Shown piece after piece: positions 36,737 to 46,023 of a stretch of DNA of 64,000 nt. Source of the stretch: Deltaproteobacteria bacterium (GTDB lineage Bacteria > Myxococcota_A > Polyangia > JAAYKL01); the NCBI GenBank assembly GCA_016935665.1, contig JAFGQN010000151.1:1-64000 (forward strand). Direction: 5' to 3'. The notes below the pieces were generated by a model, which was given only the letters and a program-made list of their open reading frames with translations, did not search any database and had not been told where the DNA came from. The stretch's first letter is position 1. Every line of letters begins with the position of its first letter. Made by a program: the position numbers and the translations under genes.

Positions 36737-37645
36737 CTATATTATAGTTGCGAGCATAGCTGCGTTTGCGGATCCAATTTGGGCAGATGGCAACAGATAC
36801 TGCCTTGGCAGGTCCGAAACATTCGATTCTATCCAGTTATAAAAATAGGGAACAAGAATATGGTCGGTCTGAGCGGAACCATAACCTCCTCCATTCATTA
36901 CTCCCAAAGAGAACCACTCTCCGTCACGATATACAAGGGTCGGTCCACCGCTATCACCGTGGTTGGCGCCGATGTAAGGATTGGATTCGCATAATGTGTC
37001 GAACAGATGCGGTGTCGGATGCATTATTCCTATCCGCTCCAACGGAATAGTTGATATGGGCCGTTCCACCGACCGCAAAACATCGGATGTGTAGCCGGTT
37101 TCGGCCGTCAATCCATATCCATACAATGTAACCCAGTCCCCTGCCTTCACTTCGCTTTGTCTGGCAGGGGTGGCCAGACGCCGAGACTGGACATTTGTAA
37201 CAGGAGAAGCCAATTTCAATATCGCTATATCATAGTCGGGATGCGTCACCGGAGCCGACGCCAGCGGCTTCCAGTTCGATGCCGGACAATTCAGCGCATT
37301 GTGACAGCCTACAGCGACACGGAATGTCGTCCATTGTGAAGGATCGATGCCGTTGGGGCAGGCTCCGCTGGTTACCGCCAAATCGACACAATGCGATGCC
37401 GTAAGCACCGCCGTTGGGGAAATTAACAGACCTGAACAGATCAGATCGTTCGGCCCGCTCGGATCACACTGAGAGGTCCGCAGCGCAATGGCGGATTCCA
37501 TCCACGCTTCGGCGCCGCCCACAATAAACATTGAATGCCCCTCGATACTGGCATCTTCCTGCCAGAGTGTTTCATCTTCACAACTAAAAAGCATTACAGA
37601 AAGCAGGCCAAATATCATAATGATAATACATTTTCTGTATTTCAT
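36737..37645 (-). CDS. trypsin-like serine protease, lipoprotein
   Basis: 302 residues. The signal peptide ends at lipobox LFSC (Cys22). An activation-like IVGG follows at 41-44, so a short propeptide of about 19 residues is likely. Catalytic triad: His85 in TASHC, Asp139 in PDYDIAILKL, Ser232 in GDSGGP. Several cysteines could form the disulfides of the S1 fold. Ribosome site AAAGGT. The run IVGGAEAWMESAIALRT matches secreted S1 proteases common in myxobacteria. Extracellular or surface proteolysis is expected. Alone on the minus strand. Confidence 0.92.
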   Translation of the reverse strand: MKYRKCIIIMIFGLLSVMLFSCEDETLWQEDASIEGHSMFIVGGAEAWMESAIALRTSQCDPSGPNDLICSGLLISPTAVLTASHCVDLAVTSGACPNGIDPSQWTTFRVAVGCHNALNCPASNWKPLASAPVTHPDYDIAILKLASPVTNVQSRRLATPARQSEVKAGDWVTLYGYGLTAETGYTSDVLRSVERPISTIPLERIGIMHPTPHLFDTLCESNPYIGANHGDSGGPTLVYRDGEWFSLGVMNGGGYGSAQTDHILVPYFYNWIESNVSDLPRQYLLPSAQIGSANAAMLATII

Positions 37646-37768
37646 AATGGTTACCTTTCTACTCTTGAGCAGATCGTCTATCGATAATTTTCACTGAAAT
37701 GGAACCAGTCAAGCAACCAGTCAAAAATCAATGAAGTCTTTACTTCCAGACATCCATTCAGATACTCA

Positions 37769-38137
37769 TTATTTCACACCAAATGATGTGGGTGTACGAC
37801 AATCCGTCGCTGCACAGCCGGACACATTGGTGCTACTGGCGGTGGGGATATACACCTGGAATATCTTCCCGGAGAGAAGTGCTGAAGTACCAAGGCTTAT
37901 AAAACGTGCAGCCTTGCTTTCATCGGTTTTAGCAATGGCGATATATCGAATCGTATTTCCGTCTAAAACCACGGAATTTGAGCAACGAACGTGAATACGA
38001 TTATCCACTTCAAGAACTTCATTTGGAGTGCACGAGAACCAGCCTGCCGAAGCGATTGAAGGCAAAGCGGTAAGTCCGGCAATTATCAGCGTGACAGTTA
38101 AAAGGGTCTTGTTCATTCTGGAAACTAAATTTTTCAT
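37769..38137 (-). CDS. secreted small protein of unknown function
   Basis: 122 residues. A signal peptide (residues 1-31, ASA cleavage) is followed by about 90 residues rich in beta-strand and with four cysteines (FSC, RCS, SGCAATDC). Ribosome site GGAAG seven bases before ATG. No family recognised. Upstream of the trypsin-like gene by 123 bases on the same strand. Confidence 0.72.
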   Translation of the reverse strand: MKNLVSRMNKTLLTVTLIIAGLTALPSIASAGWFSCTPNEVLEVDNRIHVRCSNSVVLDGNTIRYIAIAKTDESKAARFISLGTSALLSGKIFQVYIPTASSTNVSGCAATDCRTPTSFGVK

Positions 38138-38444
38138 TGTTCTTCCTTTTCCGGCTTCAAAGTTGAGCCTTTTTTTAATGAGTTGTCGCCGCAGCGATAC
38201 AGCGGTATTTCAAAAACCATCAAAATCGCGCGGTTTTCAGGCCTGGAAAAACAAAAGCGATTTGACTTCTGTATTCCCTATGACGCACCTGTCTTTATTT
38301 AGCTCATTTTTTTTATCATGACGTGAGGCACCAGGGAAAGATAAAAAATATACAAAAAGACATTTTGTTTCTCCTTCCATATGGCGCAACTGACATTGAG
38401 TGCACCGGAACATCGCAGAGTGCGCCGGAACGAAAACGATTAAA
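38138..38444. other. AT-rich intergenic region
   Basis: Between the small secreted gene and the next candidate gene. I see no coding-like frame or strong hairpin here. It presumably carries the promoter of the minus-strand gene. Nothing else can be supported. Confidence 0.5.
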
Positions 38445-38816
38445 ATGAAAATTTCTCGATTAAAAAAAGGCCCTCGAAAGACCCACGGTTTTAATTCGCC
38501 TCCGCGGGTTGTCACGTTCAGCGCACCATTCAGATCACTCGAGTATCATTGGATTGATGGTGCGCGCCCCACCCCCTCCGGGATATTGATATGCGGCAAC
38601 ATCTCCTTCCCCCAACACGAAAAGCCCCACTGGCATATCCGCTTCGAGCCACCGGGGCCCGTCCACACAGTTGCCGACGCCAATTCCATCACGTTCCAAT
38701 TCAAAGCGGCCCACTTCGAAACCGGACGTTCCCACCTCGGCGAACGCACTGTCGTCAAGTTCGCCAGGACATTCAACTTGAACAACCGCCCCCTTTGGCC
38801 TTACCACAATAATTAG
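38445..38816 (+). CDS. possible small protein of unknown function
   Basis: 123 residues with His, Pro and aromatic-rich parts (for example HEKPHWHIRFEPPGP) and C-rich third codon positions, which support coding on this strand. The start codon has no clear ribosome site. The complementary strand also holds an open frame (38535-38807) of more hydrophobic, Gly-rich protein, so the true strand is open. No family recognised in either. Confidence 0.4.
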   Translation: MKISRLKKGPRKTHGFNSPPRVVTFSAPFRSLEYHWIDGARPTPSGILICGNISFPQHEKPHWHIRFEPPGPVHTVADANSITFQFKAAHFETGRSHLGERTVVKFARTFNLNNRPLWPYHNN

Positions 38817-39036
38817 CTGAATCTCTGTTTGTCACATCCCGCCACTATTCGCCAGACAGCCCGACGCGTATCATAAATTCATGACGCAAGCGAACACTGG
38901 TATCGTGTTCATCAGAAAAACATGCGCTTGCTGTCAGGTAAAAAAAGAAATCAGTTGATTATCCAGCGTCCGTTTTGTTACATCCTTTCCCATGGAAAAA
39001 GCGTGATTGTAAACAAAAGTTTAGGCGAATCTCATA

Positions 39037-40134
39037 ATGAAAAAAATATATTCAGGTATGCTCACAGCAATTTTTCTGGTTATGTTCAGCGGCGTCACAG
39101 AGGGATGCAATACTGATACTGAGTCAGACGAGATGGCGGACACAAACACGGAAACCGGAATGGGAACTGAAGCAGAAACGGCAACTGAAACAGAAACCGG
39201 CATTGAAACAGAAACTGCAACTGAAGACAGTATCCCAACTGCACAATCACTGGCAAACAACGCAAGTAAACAGAACTACATCAACTGGCTCTCAAAGGTG
39301 GCCGTGGAGCGCACTTTAGGTTCTGCGGGATGGCAGAGTGTTCAGGATTTGTGTTCAGCCGAATTCAGGAAGTTTGGGTATACAGTAGAACTGCAGACGT
39401 TTTCCAAAGGGACAAATGTAATCGGCCGACTGGAGGGAACCTCTCTTCCTGAAACTCATGTGGTGGTAGCTGCTCACTACGATCATATTGAAGGCTGCAT
39501 TGGAGCGGATGACAACGGCACCGGTGTTGCCGGGTTGTTGGAAACCGCACGAGTGTTGTCACTGAAGTCTCACGATAAATCACTGATTGTGGCCTGCTTT
39601 GACCAGGAAGAAAACGGATTGCTCGGTTCCACAGCATTCGTGGAAGATTCCGTCGCAAACAACGAGAATATTGACCTGGCCTTTATTTACGAAATGATTG
39701 GCTATATTAACGACTCCCCAAACAGCCAGCTTCTGCCCCCTGGTTTTGACCAGCTGTTTCCAGATATGGTCCTTGCCATTGAAGCCAATGAAAATCGGGC
39801 AGACTTCGCTGCCATTCTGGCCAATGAAGCAGCTGGTGACGCTGCTGTCCAAATGAGCAATTTCGCACAAAAGGACGGGCTGACCGCATATCCCATCGTC
39901 GTTCCCAATGCGTTGCAGCAGTTGGACGCGTTGTCTGACCTGCGTCGCTCTGACCACGCGCCCTTCTGGGATGCCGGATTTTTAGCCATCAACATCACCG
40001 ATACTGCCAATATGCGCTACGCCGCTTATCATTGCCGCGAAGGAGAGGATGTCATTGAAAACCTGAATCATGACTTCGCTTACCTAATCCTCAGAAGCAC
40101 CATCTTCGCCGCAGCAACTGCGTTGAACAAATAA
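39037..40134 (+). CDS. M28-family metallopeptidase, secreted
   Basis: 365 residues. Signal peptide with probable lipidation at Cys24 (VTEGC; Glu at -2 is unusual), then a Thr/Glu/Ser-rich linker (about 25-65), and an M28 aminopeptidase domain: zinc ligands His147 and Asp149 area in AAHYDHIEG, GADDNGTG, catalytic Glu191-Glu192 in DQEENGLLGS, and His307 in SDHAPFWD. The metal site looks complete. Such domains are aminopeptidases or glutaminyl cyclases. A decayed copy of its two ends lies at 44994-45298. No partner on this strand. Confidence 0.9.
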   Translation: MKKIYSGMLTAIFLVMFSGVTEGCNTDTESDEMADTNTETGMGTEAETATETETGIETETATEDSIPTAQSLANNASKQNYINWLSKVAVERTLGSAGWQSVQDLCSAEFRKFGYTVELQTFSKGTNVIGRLEGTSLPETHVVVAAHYDHIEGCIGADDNGTGVAGLLETARVLSLKSHDKSLIVACFDQEENGLLGSTAFVEDSVANNENIDLAFIYEMIGYINDSPNSQLLPPGFDQLFPDMVLAIEANENRADFAAILANEAAGDAAVQMSNFAQKDGLTAYPIVVPNALQQLDALSDLRRSDHAPFWDAGFLAINITDTANMRYAAYHCREGEDVIENLNHDFAYLILRSTIFAAATALNK

Positions 40135-40216
40135 CGTACCTGCAATATCGCCGTTTTTCTCACGGATGAAAAGGCGTCTGTATTGGTCACGCTCACATGA
40201 TGACCGACCAGCAACC

Positions 40217-40861
40217 TTAATGAAATGCAATTCCCAGATACAATCCCAGCTCGGGAATCACATGGGTATCTCTGAATGTGACGTTATCGTCGTAGGTGTT
40301 GTAATTGGATCCTTTGTCGGTTTTAAAAGTGAGTCCCAGTTCAAATCCCAGATAGAATCCCGCCCTTCCCCCCTTCCACCACGTCAGGTCCAAACCGGTA
40401 GTGAGACGCCACAGCAGCCAGCGCAGATCATCATCGTAACCATCATTCCCCGGGTCCACCGTGCCCGAAAAAAAACCAATCCCCAACAGGATAGGCCATT
40501 TTAACTGAAATCCACCCCGGCCAACCGCCCCTCTTCCCAGGGGCGTAAATACCGGACCGGCAGAAAATCCCGAATGATACACCCCGTTTGCCAGATGGTG
40601 TGTTGTTTGCGCCTGCAATCGAACATAACGAAGAACATCTGCATCGACTTTCAAACTGATTGGAGAGGGGACTTTAACCCATCCTAAAAAAATACTCCGT
40701 ACACCTGCCGACAGCCGCACCTCCGCGTTGGTAATATCCCTTGAGGTCGCATTCGATAACTGCGCGCATAACAAAACGCATGCAGTAACACCAGCGAATA
40801 ACATTTTTGCTTTCATACGCTTTTTATATCGCGGTGCAACGACAAACATCACCCCACGCAT
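40217..40861 (-). CDS. putative outer-membrane or secreted beta-rich protein
   Basis: Up to 214 residues. A basic stretch followed by a hydrophobic signal peptide (about 19-37) precedes repeated amphipathic beta-strands with Gly and aromatic residues (GFFSGTVD, FYLGFELGLTF, ELGLYLGIAFH), ending in Phe-His as many barrel proteins end in an aromatic. Start unclear: ATG 40849 and 40816 are alternatives, the last giving a normal signal peptide. No family assigned. Confidence 0.6.
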   Translation of the reverse strand: MRGVMFVVAPRYKKRMKAKMLFAGVTACVLLCAQLSNATSRDITNAEVRLSAGVRSIFLGWVKVPSPISLKVDADVLRYVRLQAQTTHHLANGVYHSGFSAGPVFTPLGRGAVGRGGFQLKWPILLGIGFFSGTVDPGNDGYDDDLRWLLWRLTTGLDLTWWKGGRAGFYLGFELGLTFKTDKGSNYNTYDDNVTFRDTHVIPELGLYLGIAFH

Positions 40862-41159
40862 TCTCCTTTCAATGAATACATCATATGAACCCCGCCATAT
40901 TGTCCATGGAATGACGGGCGATGAAAAGAAAAAAAACGGAACCAGTTGGTGAATAGTGAATTGGATGCATTGGGATTCTTTTTGATTTACAGCTCAGAAT
41001 CAGTGCAACCCTTGTCATGGTAGTAAATGTATGAATATGATATCAACGGGGTCGGTGCACACCATGGGTGCATTAATCCTCCCTCAACCAGACCACTGTA
41101 AAACCCGCTCGAAGCGAATTGGAGGGGCCAGTCATGTTTTTCTGCAGATGCGAAACCAT

Positions 41160-42977
41160 CTATTTTGAAGGTATCACACATTCCAGAGATGGTTCAGCAT
41201 TGTCAAATCGCGCCACATCGCACTCCATTCCACCTGGCGCCCCTTCTGCCCCTTCACCGCCATTCGATGTCTCTATTCGCGTCGATTCCGTATAGGTAAC
41301 GACACTGCCTTCGGCATGGACGATACCAAGAGACGGTCCACCGGCGCCACCGGCACCCGAGCCACCACTGCCACCTGTTCCACCGGCGCCGCCTGCGTGT
41401 CCACCTTCAAGAGTAATCTCGTCAGTCTTTGTGCACACGCCCCCCTCGCCGCAGGTCTGGGCGCATGTTTCGCTTTCTCCCGCTTTGCCGTCGCTGCCGA
41501 AAGTCCCCTCTTCGCCGCTTTCACCGCTTCTACCATACCCGCCAGGACCGCTTTGCAGCCAGCAATCGACGAGAGAGATATTGCTACCGCTATCCGAAAT
41601 AAAAATCGCCACGGATGCCCCTCCGCCGCCCCCGCCGTTGCCACCCAATCCACCTTGCCCTCCACAACCACATCGGCCCTCCGATCCCGAATAGGTTTCC
41701 CAGCCTTCCCTGCAAAGACACCCCTGGGCACCACAGCTCATTGTATTGCAAAAGTACACACAACTATTCTGCTCTCCGCTACCACCGACAGTCCCATTTT
41801 GCCCTGGAAAGCCGGGATTTCCTGGGGCGCCGGCACCAGGGATAAATCCATTGAACGAAAAAACACCCTTGTCGGCGCCGCTCCCATCCGCGCCCCTCGT
41901 ACCATCGCCGCCAGTGCCGCAGCCCTGGCCAACGGCTGTGCCTGTGCATTTTGGCGGATCTGGATTATACCAGGGAGCATAATAACCCCCTGCCCGGGCG
42001 TCACCCGCTTCGATTCGCGTGTTTATCAGTTGCACATCAGATCCGTTTTCTATCCAGATGCCATAGCAGCTCCCGCCATCCCCTGTGGGATTGGTTAATG
42101 CTTCGTCCCACGTATCGATGGATAGTGAGTGCAGCACTACCGATGAGCGGTGCACCTTTAAACCAACGCAATCGGTCGATGTCCCTTCGAGCGGCGTAAT
42201 ATGTGTCGCATAGGCAGCATTCTCACTGCAGTCCCTCGACCAGACGCCTGATTGAACCAGCCACCCGCCTCGCAGGGCAACGTCTGTCAGCTCATTCAAG
42301 GCAACGTTTTCAAAATAAATGTTTGGTGCCAGGTAAATATCTGTTTGGTCAACTGTGTGTTCAAGGGCGCGGGCAATTGATTTAAACGGCGTTTCCCTCG
42401 ATCCATCGCCATCGGCTTCAACATCAGGGTCCACAAAGACACCGTTGCCAGGTTCATCCATGGGGTTACAGTGATATGCCACGTCTGTAAGCAGATAGTC
42501 TGCTGGATCTGTTCCTGACTCGACACTTGTTTCAGTATCTGGAAATTCACCTGTTTCAGTATCTGGAAATTCACCTGTTTCAGTGTCTGGAAATTCACCT
42601 GTTTCAGTGTCTGGAAATTCACCTGTTTCAGTGTCTGGAAATTCACCTGTTTCAGTGTCGTCACTAATGACTATAGTGACGGGCGTGTCCGTTGAATCTT
42701 CAGCTACAGTAGCTTCGGTGGTGTCAGACGTTGTTTGAGTATCTGAATCCACGCCGGTGTCTGCGCCATCCTCTGAATCAGAGTCAAAGGTAGTATCAGT
42801 TGATGGTTTTACTTTTCCTTTCGGTTTTTTTTTATCTGTGTCGGGATAGCAATTCCCCATTTTACAATAGCCATTGGAACAGTCGTCATTCGATTTGCAA
42901 ACAGTAAGGTTGTCAATGCAGGCGGTGCCAGCACAACAGACAACCATCCAGCAAATGGTCCATTGTATTTTGTCCAT
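41160..42977 (-). CDS. Gly-rich repeat lipoprotein with probable beta-helix
   Basis: About 605 residues from ATG 42977; the frame runs on upstream into the caspase-like gene but without support. Signal peptide ends at GTAC (lipid Cys20), then a CxxxxDC-rich patch (CKSNDDCSNGYCKMGNC) and a Ser/Thr/Asp/Glu-rich linker including five copies of DTETGEFP. A domain with RETPFKSIARAL, DVALRGGWL and NGSDVQLINTRI is typical of right-handed beta-helix surface proteins. The C-terminal 200 residues are Gly-rich (collagen-like GxxG runs) with paired cysteines. It starts 13 bases after the caspase-like gene ends, on the same strand, so a shared operon and surface function are likely. Confidence 0.85.
   Translation of the reverse strand: MDKIQWTICWMVVCCAGTACIDNLTVCKSNDDCSNGYCKMGNCYPDTDKKKPKGKVKPSTDTTFDSDSEDGADTGVDSDTQTTSDTTEATVAEDSTDTPVTIVISDDTETGEFPDTETGEFPDTETGEFPDTETGEFPDTETGEFPDTETSVESGTDPADYLLTDVAYHCNPMDEPGNGVFVDPDVEADGDGSRETPFKSIARALEHTVDQTDIYLAPNIYFENVALNELTDVALRGGWLVQSGVWSRDCSENAAYATHITPLEGTSTDCVGLKVHRSSVVLHSLSIDTWDEALTNPTGDGGSCYGIWIENGSDVQLINTRIEAGDARAGGYYAPWYNPDPPKCTGTAVGQGCGTGGDGTRGADGSGADKGVFSFNGFIPGAGAPGNPGFPGQNGTVGGSGEQNSCVYFCNTMSCGAQGCLCREGWETYSGSEGRCGCGGQGGLGGNGGGGGGASVAIFISDSGSNISLVDCWLQSGPGGYGRSGESGEEGTFGSDGKAGESETCAQTCGEGGVCTKTDEITLEGGHAGGAGGTGGSGGSGAGGAGGPSLGIVHAEGSVVTYTESTRIETSNGGEGAEGAPGGMECDVARFDNAEPSLECVIPSK
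42529..42648. repeat. 24-bp tandem repeat, five units
   Basis: Five units of GTTTCAGTRTCTGGAAATTCACCT, contiguous, followed by a partial sixth unit (to 42659). They encode the DTETGEFP repeats of the lipoprotein on the minus strand. Units 1-2 have A and units 3-5 have G at one position, which suggests recent unit gain or slippage. Confidence 0.95.
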
Positions 42978-42990
42978 AGAACATTTCACT

Positions 42991-44664
42991 TTAAACGCCT
43001 CTGAAGAATATCGATAAGGCAAGACCACCGGCAAGATGCACTGTATATCTGGCTTTGTCGCCTGTGCCTGTTGAATAAATCGAGCCGATGTAACATGACA
43101 GCTCGCTGAGCCATCTGCCATTGCCCGCTGTAAGCAGCATGCCTGCCTCAACGTTAAACTGAATTTCCCACCCCTTACTTTTAAATTTCTCTCTGCCCTT
43201 AAATTTTTGCCATATTTTCCCTCCCAAAAGGGCAACCCCCAGGGAGGCATCAAATGTCTTAAAGGACGTTCTCCTGCCGCTGCTTATACCGGCCAGAGCC
43301 ATTCGTGCTTCATAGGCAAGTTCGGGATAATTCCGACCGTCGTAGCCAAACCCAGCTTTTGCCGCAGCAAACCATTTTTGCCAGTCAAATCGTAGCGGAA
43401 CAAAAAAACGATGCCTTGGGTGCAGCATTTTATACGATGCCAGCGAAAAGTCATATCCAGAGCCAAAAATAAACGAGGTTCCCGGTTTTATTGTAGAGGC
43501 CCGGATCGTTGAGTCGACGCCCATGCCCTTTGAAAAGAGTGTATCCACACGTTCCCCCACGCGGGATGCAGGTGCACAATCGCGCTCGGAATGAATGACC
43601 AGTGTCTCTCCCGCATCAAGCTGAACGACAAGACGGTCTTTCAGTTTGCTGTTACCGAAAGTAAAAAGTTCGATCTTTCCAGGAAAAACCACTATTTCCT
43701 TTGGTGCGCCCGCCTTCTTGTCAAAAAACTTTACCAAATGGCCATCGGCGTGCGATAGCGCAAATTTTCCGTGCATTTTTTCTGACAGGATTATTCTGGC
43801 GCCATCAGCGTTGGGAAAACTGAAATAAACAGGCGCCTTTGAATGCAGCTTAGATACAAACTGTTCGGGCACCTGATGACGATTATGCCTGACTGTGTAT
43901 GCCACGGTTTTCGCTCGCGCATATTGCCATATTCCATCCAGAGTGATTCCAGGGCCCTCAAATCGAGCGCTATTCAGCGCTTCAATGAAGTAATGGGTAA
44001 ATACACCACCGATTTGCTTGTCTTCATAACTGGGTTGATCCGCACCGCTGGACACAAACCATATACTCCCCTTTGTGGACAGCACATGTTCGGGCAATTC
44101 CTTTACCATGTTCAGTCCCCGTGTAGGCCGAATTCCCTTTTTTTGCAGCAGTGTATCCAGACTTCCAGAGTAACACGCATCAAAAACACCAATAGAAAAG
44201 TCCGCACCCACATCGTTAAAGAGCTGAGTTAATTTTTTTGCAGGCAATGGGCCATCTGCAAGCAGCAAACGGCCGGACAGTCCATGTCCGGAGTAATAGA
44301 GCAAAAACATGGATTCCACATCTGCGATCAATCTGCTGTCCCTTTCTCTTTGAAGGGACAATTCCCTGAACGCTTTGACAACCGCATCCCGGGTAGCGTT
44401 TTGTAAAAGCCGTGTTCGAGATGGTGACGAGTCAAAACTGGCAACATTGATTAATTGTTGCCGAAGTCGTCTGGCCTCCTGTTTTGCATGCAAAAGCCTG
44501 GGAAACGGCTCCGTTCCATCTTCGTCCGTACCGATGTCATTGCCAATAATGAGCGCATATCGCATGGTCACCGCATGAGCTATAGATACCTGCAAGAGTA
44601 TGGTCAATACCATACAAGCCCCAACCAACGAGGGCACAGGGTAAACCATGGCTTTTTGAATCAT
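42991..44664 (-). CDS. exported caspase-like (C14-type) protein
   Basis: 557 residues from ATG 44664 (open upstream to 44766 but without signal character). Signal peptide about 6-31 (IAHA). The caspase-like domain has catalytic His127 in LYYSGHGLSG and Cys164 in FDACYSGSLD, both in the right fold context (YALIIGND at the start). The C-terminal 200 residues appear beta-rich with alternating patterns (RFFVPLRFDW; EIQFNVEAGMLL; HLAGGLALSIFF) and may form a small barrel, unusual for caspases. Next gene on the same strand is the Gly-rich lipoprotein 13 bases away. Caspase homologues usually cleave after Arg/Lys or Asp; the specificity here is not known. Confidence 0.85.
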   Translation of the reverse strand: MIQKAMVYPVPSLVGACMVLTILLQVSIAHAVTMRYALIIGNDIGTDEDGTEPFPRLLHAKQEARRLRQQLINVASFDSSPSRTRLLQNATRDAVVKAFRELSLQRERDSRLIADVESMFLLYYSGHGLSGRLLLADGPLPAKKLTQLFNDVGADFSIGVFDACYSGSLDTLLQKKGIRPTRGLNMVKELPEHVLSTKGSIWFVSSGADQPSYEDKQIGGVFTHYFIEALNSARFEGPGITLDGIWQYARAKTVAYTVRHNRHQVPEQFVSKLHSKAPVYFSFPNADGARIILSEKMHGKFALSHADGHLVKFFDKKAGAPKEIVVFPGKIELFTFGNSKLKDRLVVQLDAGETLVIHSERDCAPASRVGERVDTLFSKGMGVDSTIRASTIKPGTSFIFGSGYDFSLASYKMLHPRHRFFVPLRFDWQKWFAAAKAGFGYDGRNYPELAYEARMALAGISSGRRTSFKTFDASLGVALLGGKIWQKFKGREKFKSKGWEIQFNVEAGMLLTAGNGRWLSELSCYIGSIYSTGTGDKARYTVHLAGGLALSIFFRGV

Positions 44665-44993
44665 GGCGGCGTTTCCATTACAATTAAATGCGCCAGGGCA
44701 TTTGGGGGATGTAAAACTGTCATTTGGGCGAAACCTTCCATTGGGCCTAAACGTCGATTCATCCATTTACATATGTGCTTGGGCCATTGGATAGCATCTA
44801 TTCAATAATATGTATATGCTTTAATGTATGACATATTGTTGTGTTGAAACAGCAGACACGTCCCTTTGATTTCCCGTTTTTCAGACCCGGAAATTGCGTT
44901 TCGAACGGCCCCGACAGATGGTCGGCATATACCCCTTCCGGATGCGAATTCTATAATTCATTTGGGAGGGGTGCGACAGCAACACAGCGTTGA

Positions 44994-45298
44994 GGTGAAT
45001 CTCAAAACGAAGAATATATATTCAGGTATTCTCACTGGATTGTTTCCGGTTGCGACAAGCTGTGTCACAGAAGTATATAGTATCGATGCAAGGCCATGGT
45101 GAAGTAGCGGAGACGACAAACCACTTATTGTAAACTGCTTTGATTAAAGGCAAAAATGAGTCGACTGCTGACTCCGCTGTTCAGATGAGCGTTTTCAATC
45201 ATAACGAAGGGCTAACCTCGCTTTTTAATTCGTCGATTCATTTTGACAGCGTTATCAATGCCAGTAAGAAATACTTGACAGAAAATACTTCCGGGTAA
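44994..45298 (+). pseudogene. decayed copy of the M28 peptidase gene
   Basis: Two separated blocks match the gene at 39037. Block 1 (44994-45083) corresponds to its leader region and codons 1-26: KNIYSGILTG against KKIYSGMLTA, and VTEV against VTEG; the start codon is ACG. Block 2 (about 45165-45224) reads ADSAVQMSVFNHNEGLT where the intact gene has GDAAVQMSNFAQKDGLT. The middle is deleted and stops intervene, so it is non-functional. The two copies lie either side of the caspase-like/lipoprotein pair. Confidence 0.75.
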
Positions 45299-46023
45299 CG
45301 GTAATTTTTTTTAGTCCAGAGGGGCTGAAGAATGATGTGCTTGAGGTGGATAGATACATTTTTTCAGTATCCTGCGTTTCTTTTTTACGTCCCGTTATGT
45401 GCACTGAGGAGGGATTACCCCATCGCTCACAATTCCAATGACGAATTTAAAGAACACGGCAAAAACATGCGCAAAAAACATGCGTTCCTTTTCGCGGATA
45501 TAGAAAATATTCAAAAAATCAGCCATCCTGGCGGGCCGTTGTTTTTTTGCTGGCCCCCGAGTGCAGCTACAGCGTAAAGCGCGTCCTTTGCGTTAGGGGA
45601 TGCCGGAAATTTTTGTTTCTTCTTTTTGGCGTATGCATCAAGGACGGCAATTTCAGTTGTTGAAAGGACATTCAACGCCGGTGCTTCGGGATTGTAATGC
45701 GCTATCCATCTGATTTTTAACTTCCGCCATGCGAGTGCGCATTTTGTTTGGTAAAAAATGTTCAGAATTCAAAATAGATACACTGCGGCAAAATGCTCTT
45801 TTTCGACTCAATATTGTGGAATTGTGTGATTTTGTCATGCCTGACAATACAAGGATTACATATCGTCACGATTTTGCTGGTGGCCAGGAATGCCATATAT
45901 CGGGTAGACTATATTCCCATGGCATCAGCGCCTGTATACTTATGGTTTCGTCCTTTTGGTATTCAGCATCAATCGACTCAGACAGTTTTGTTTGTCGTAA
46001 AACATATGGTCGTTTTGGTTTGG
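45299..46023. other. AT-rich region without a recognisable gene
   Basis: Downstream of the decayed peptidase and before the end of the macroglobulin gene. Several short open frames occur, but none has a good ribosome site or coding-like codon use. Nothing functional can be assigned. Terminator of the macroglobulin gene not identified. Confidence 0.5.
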
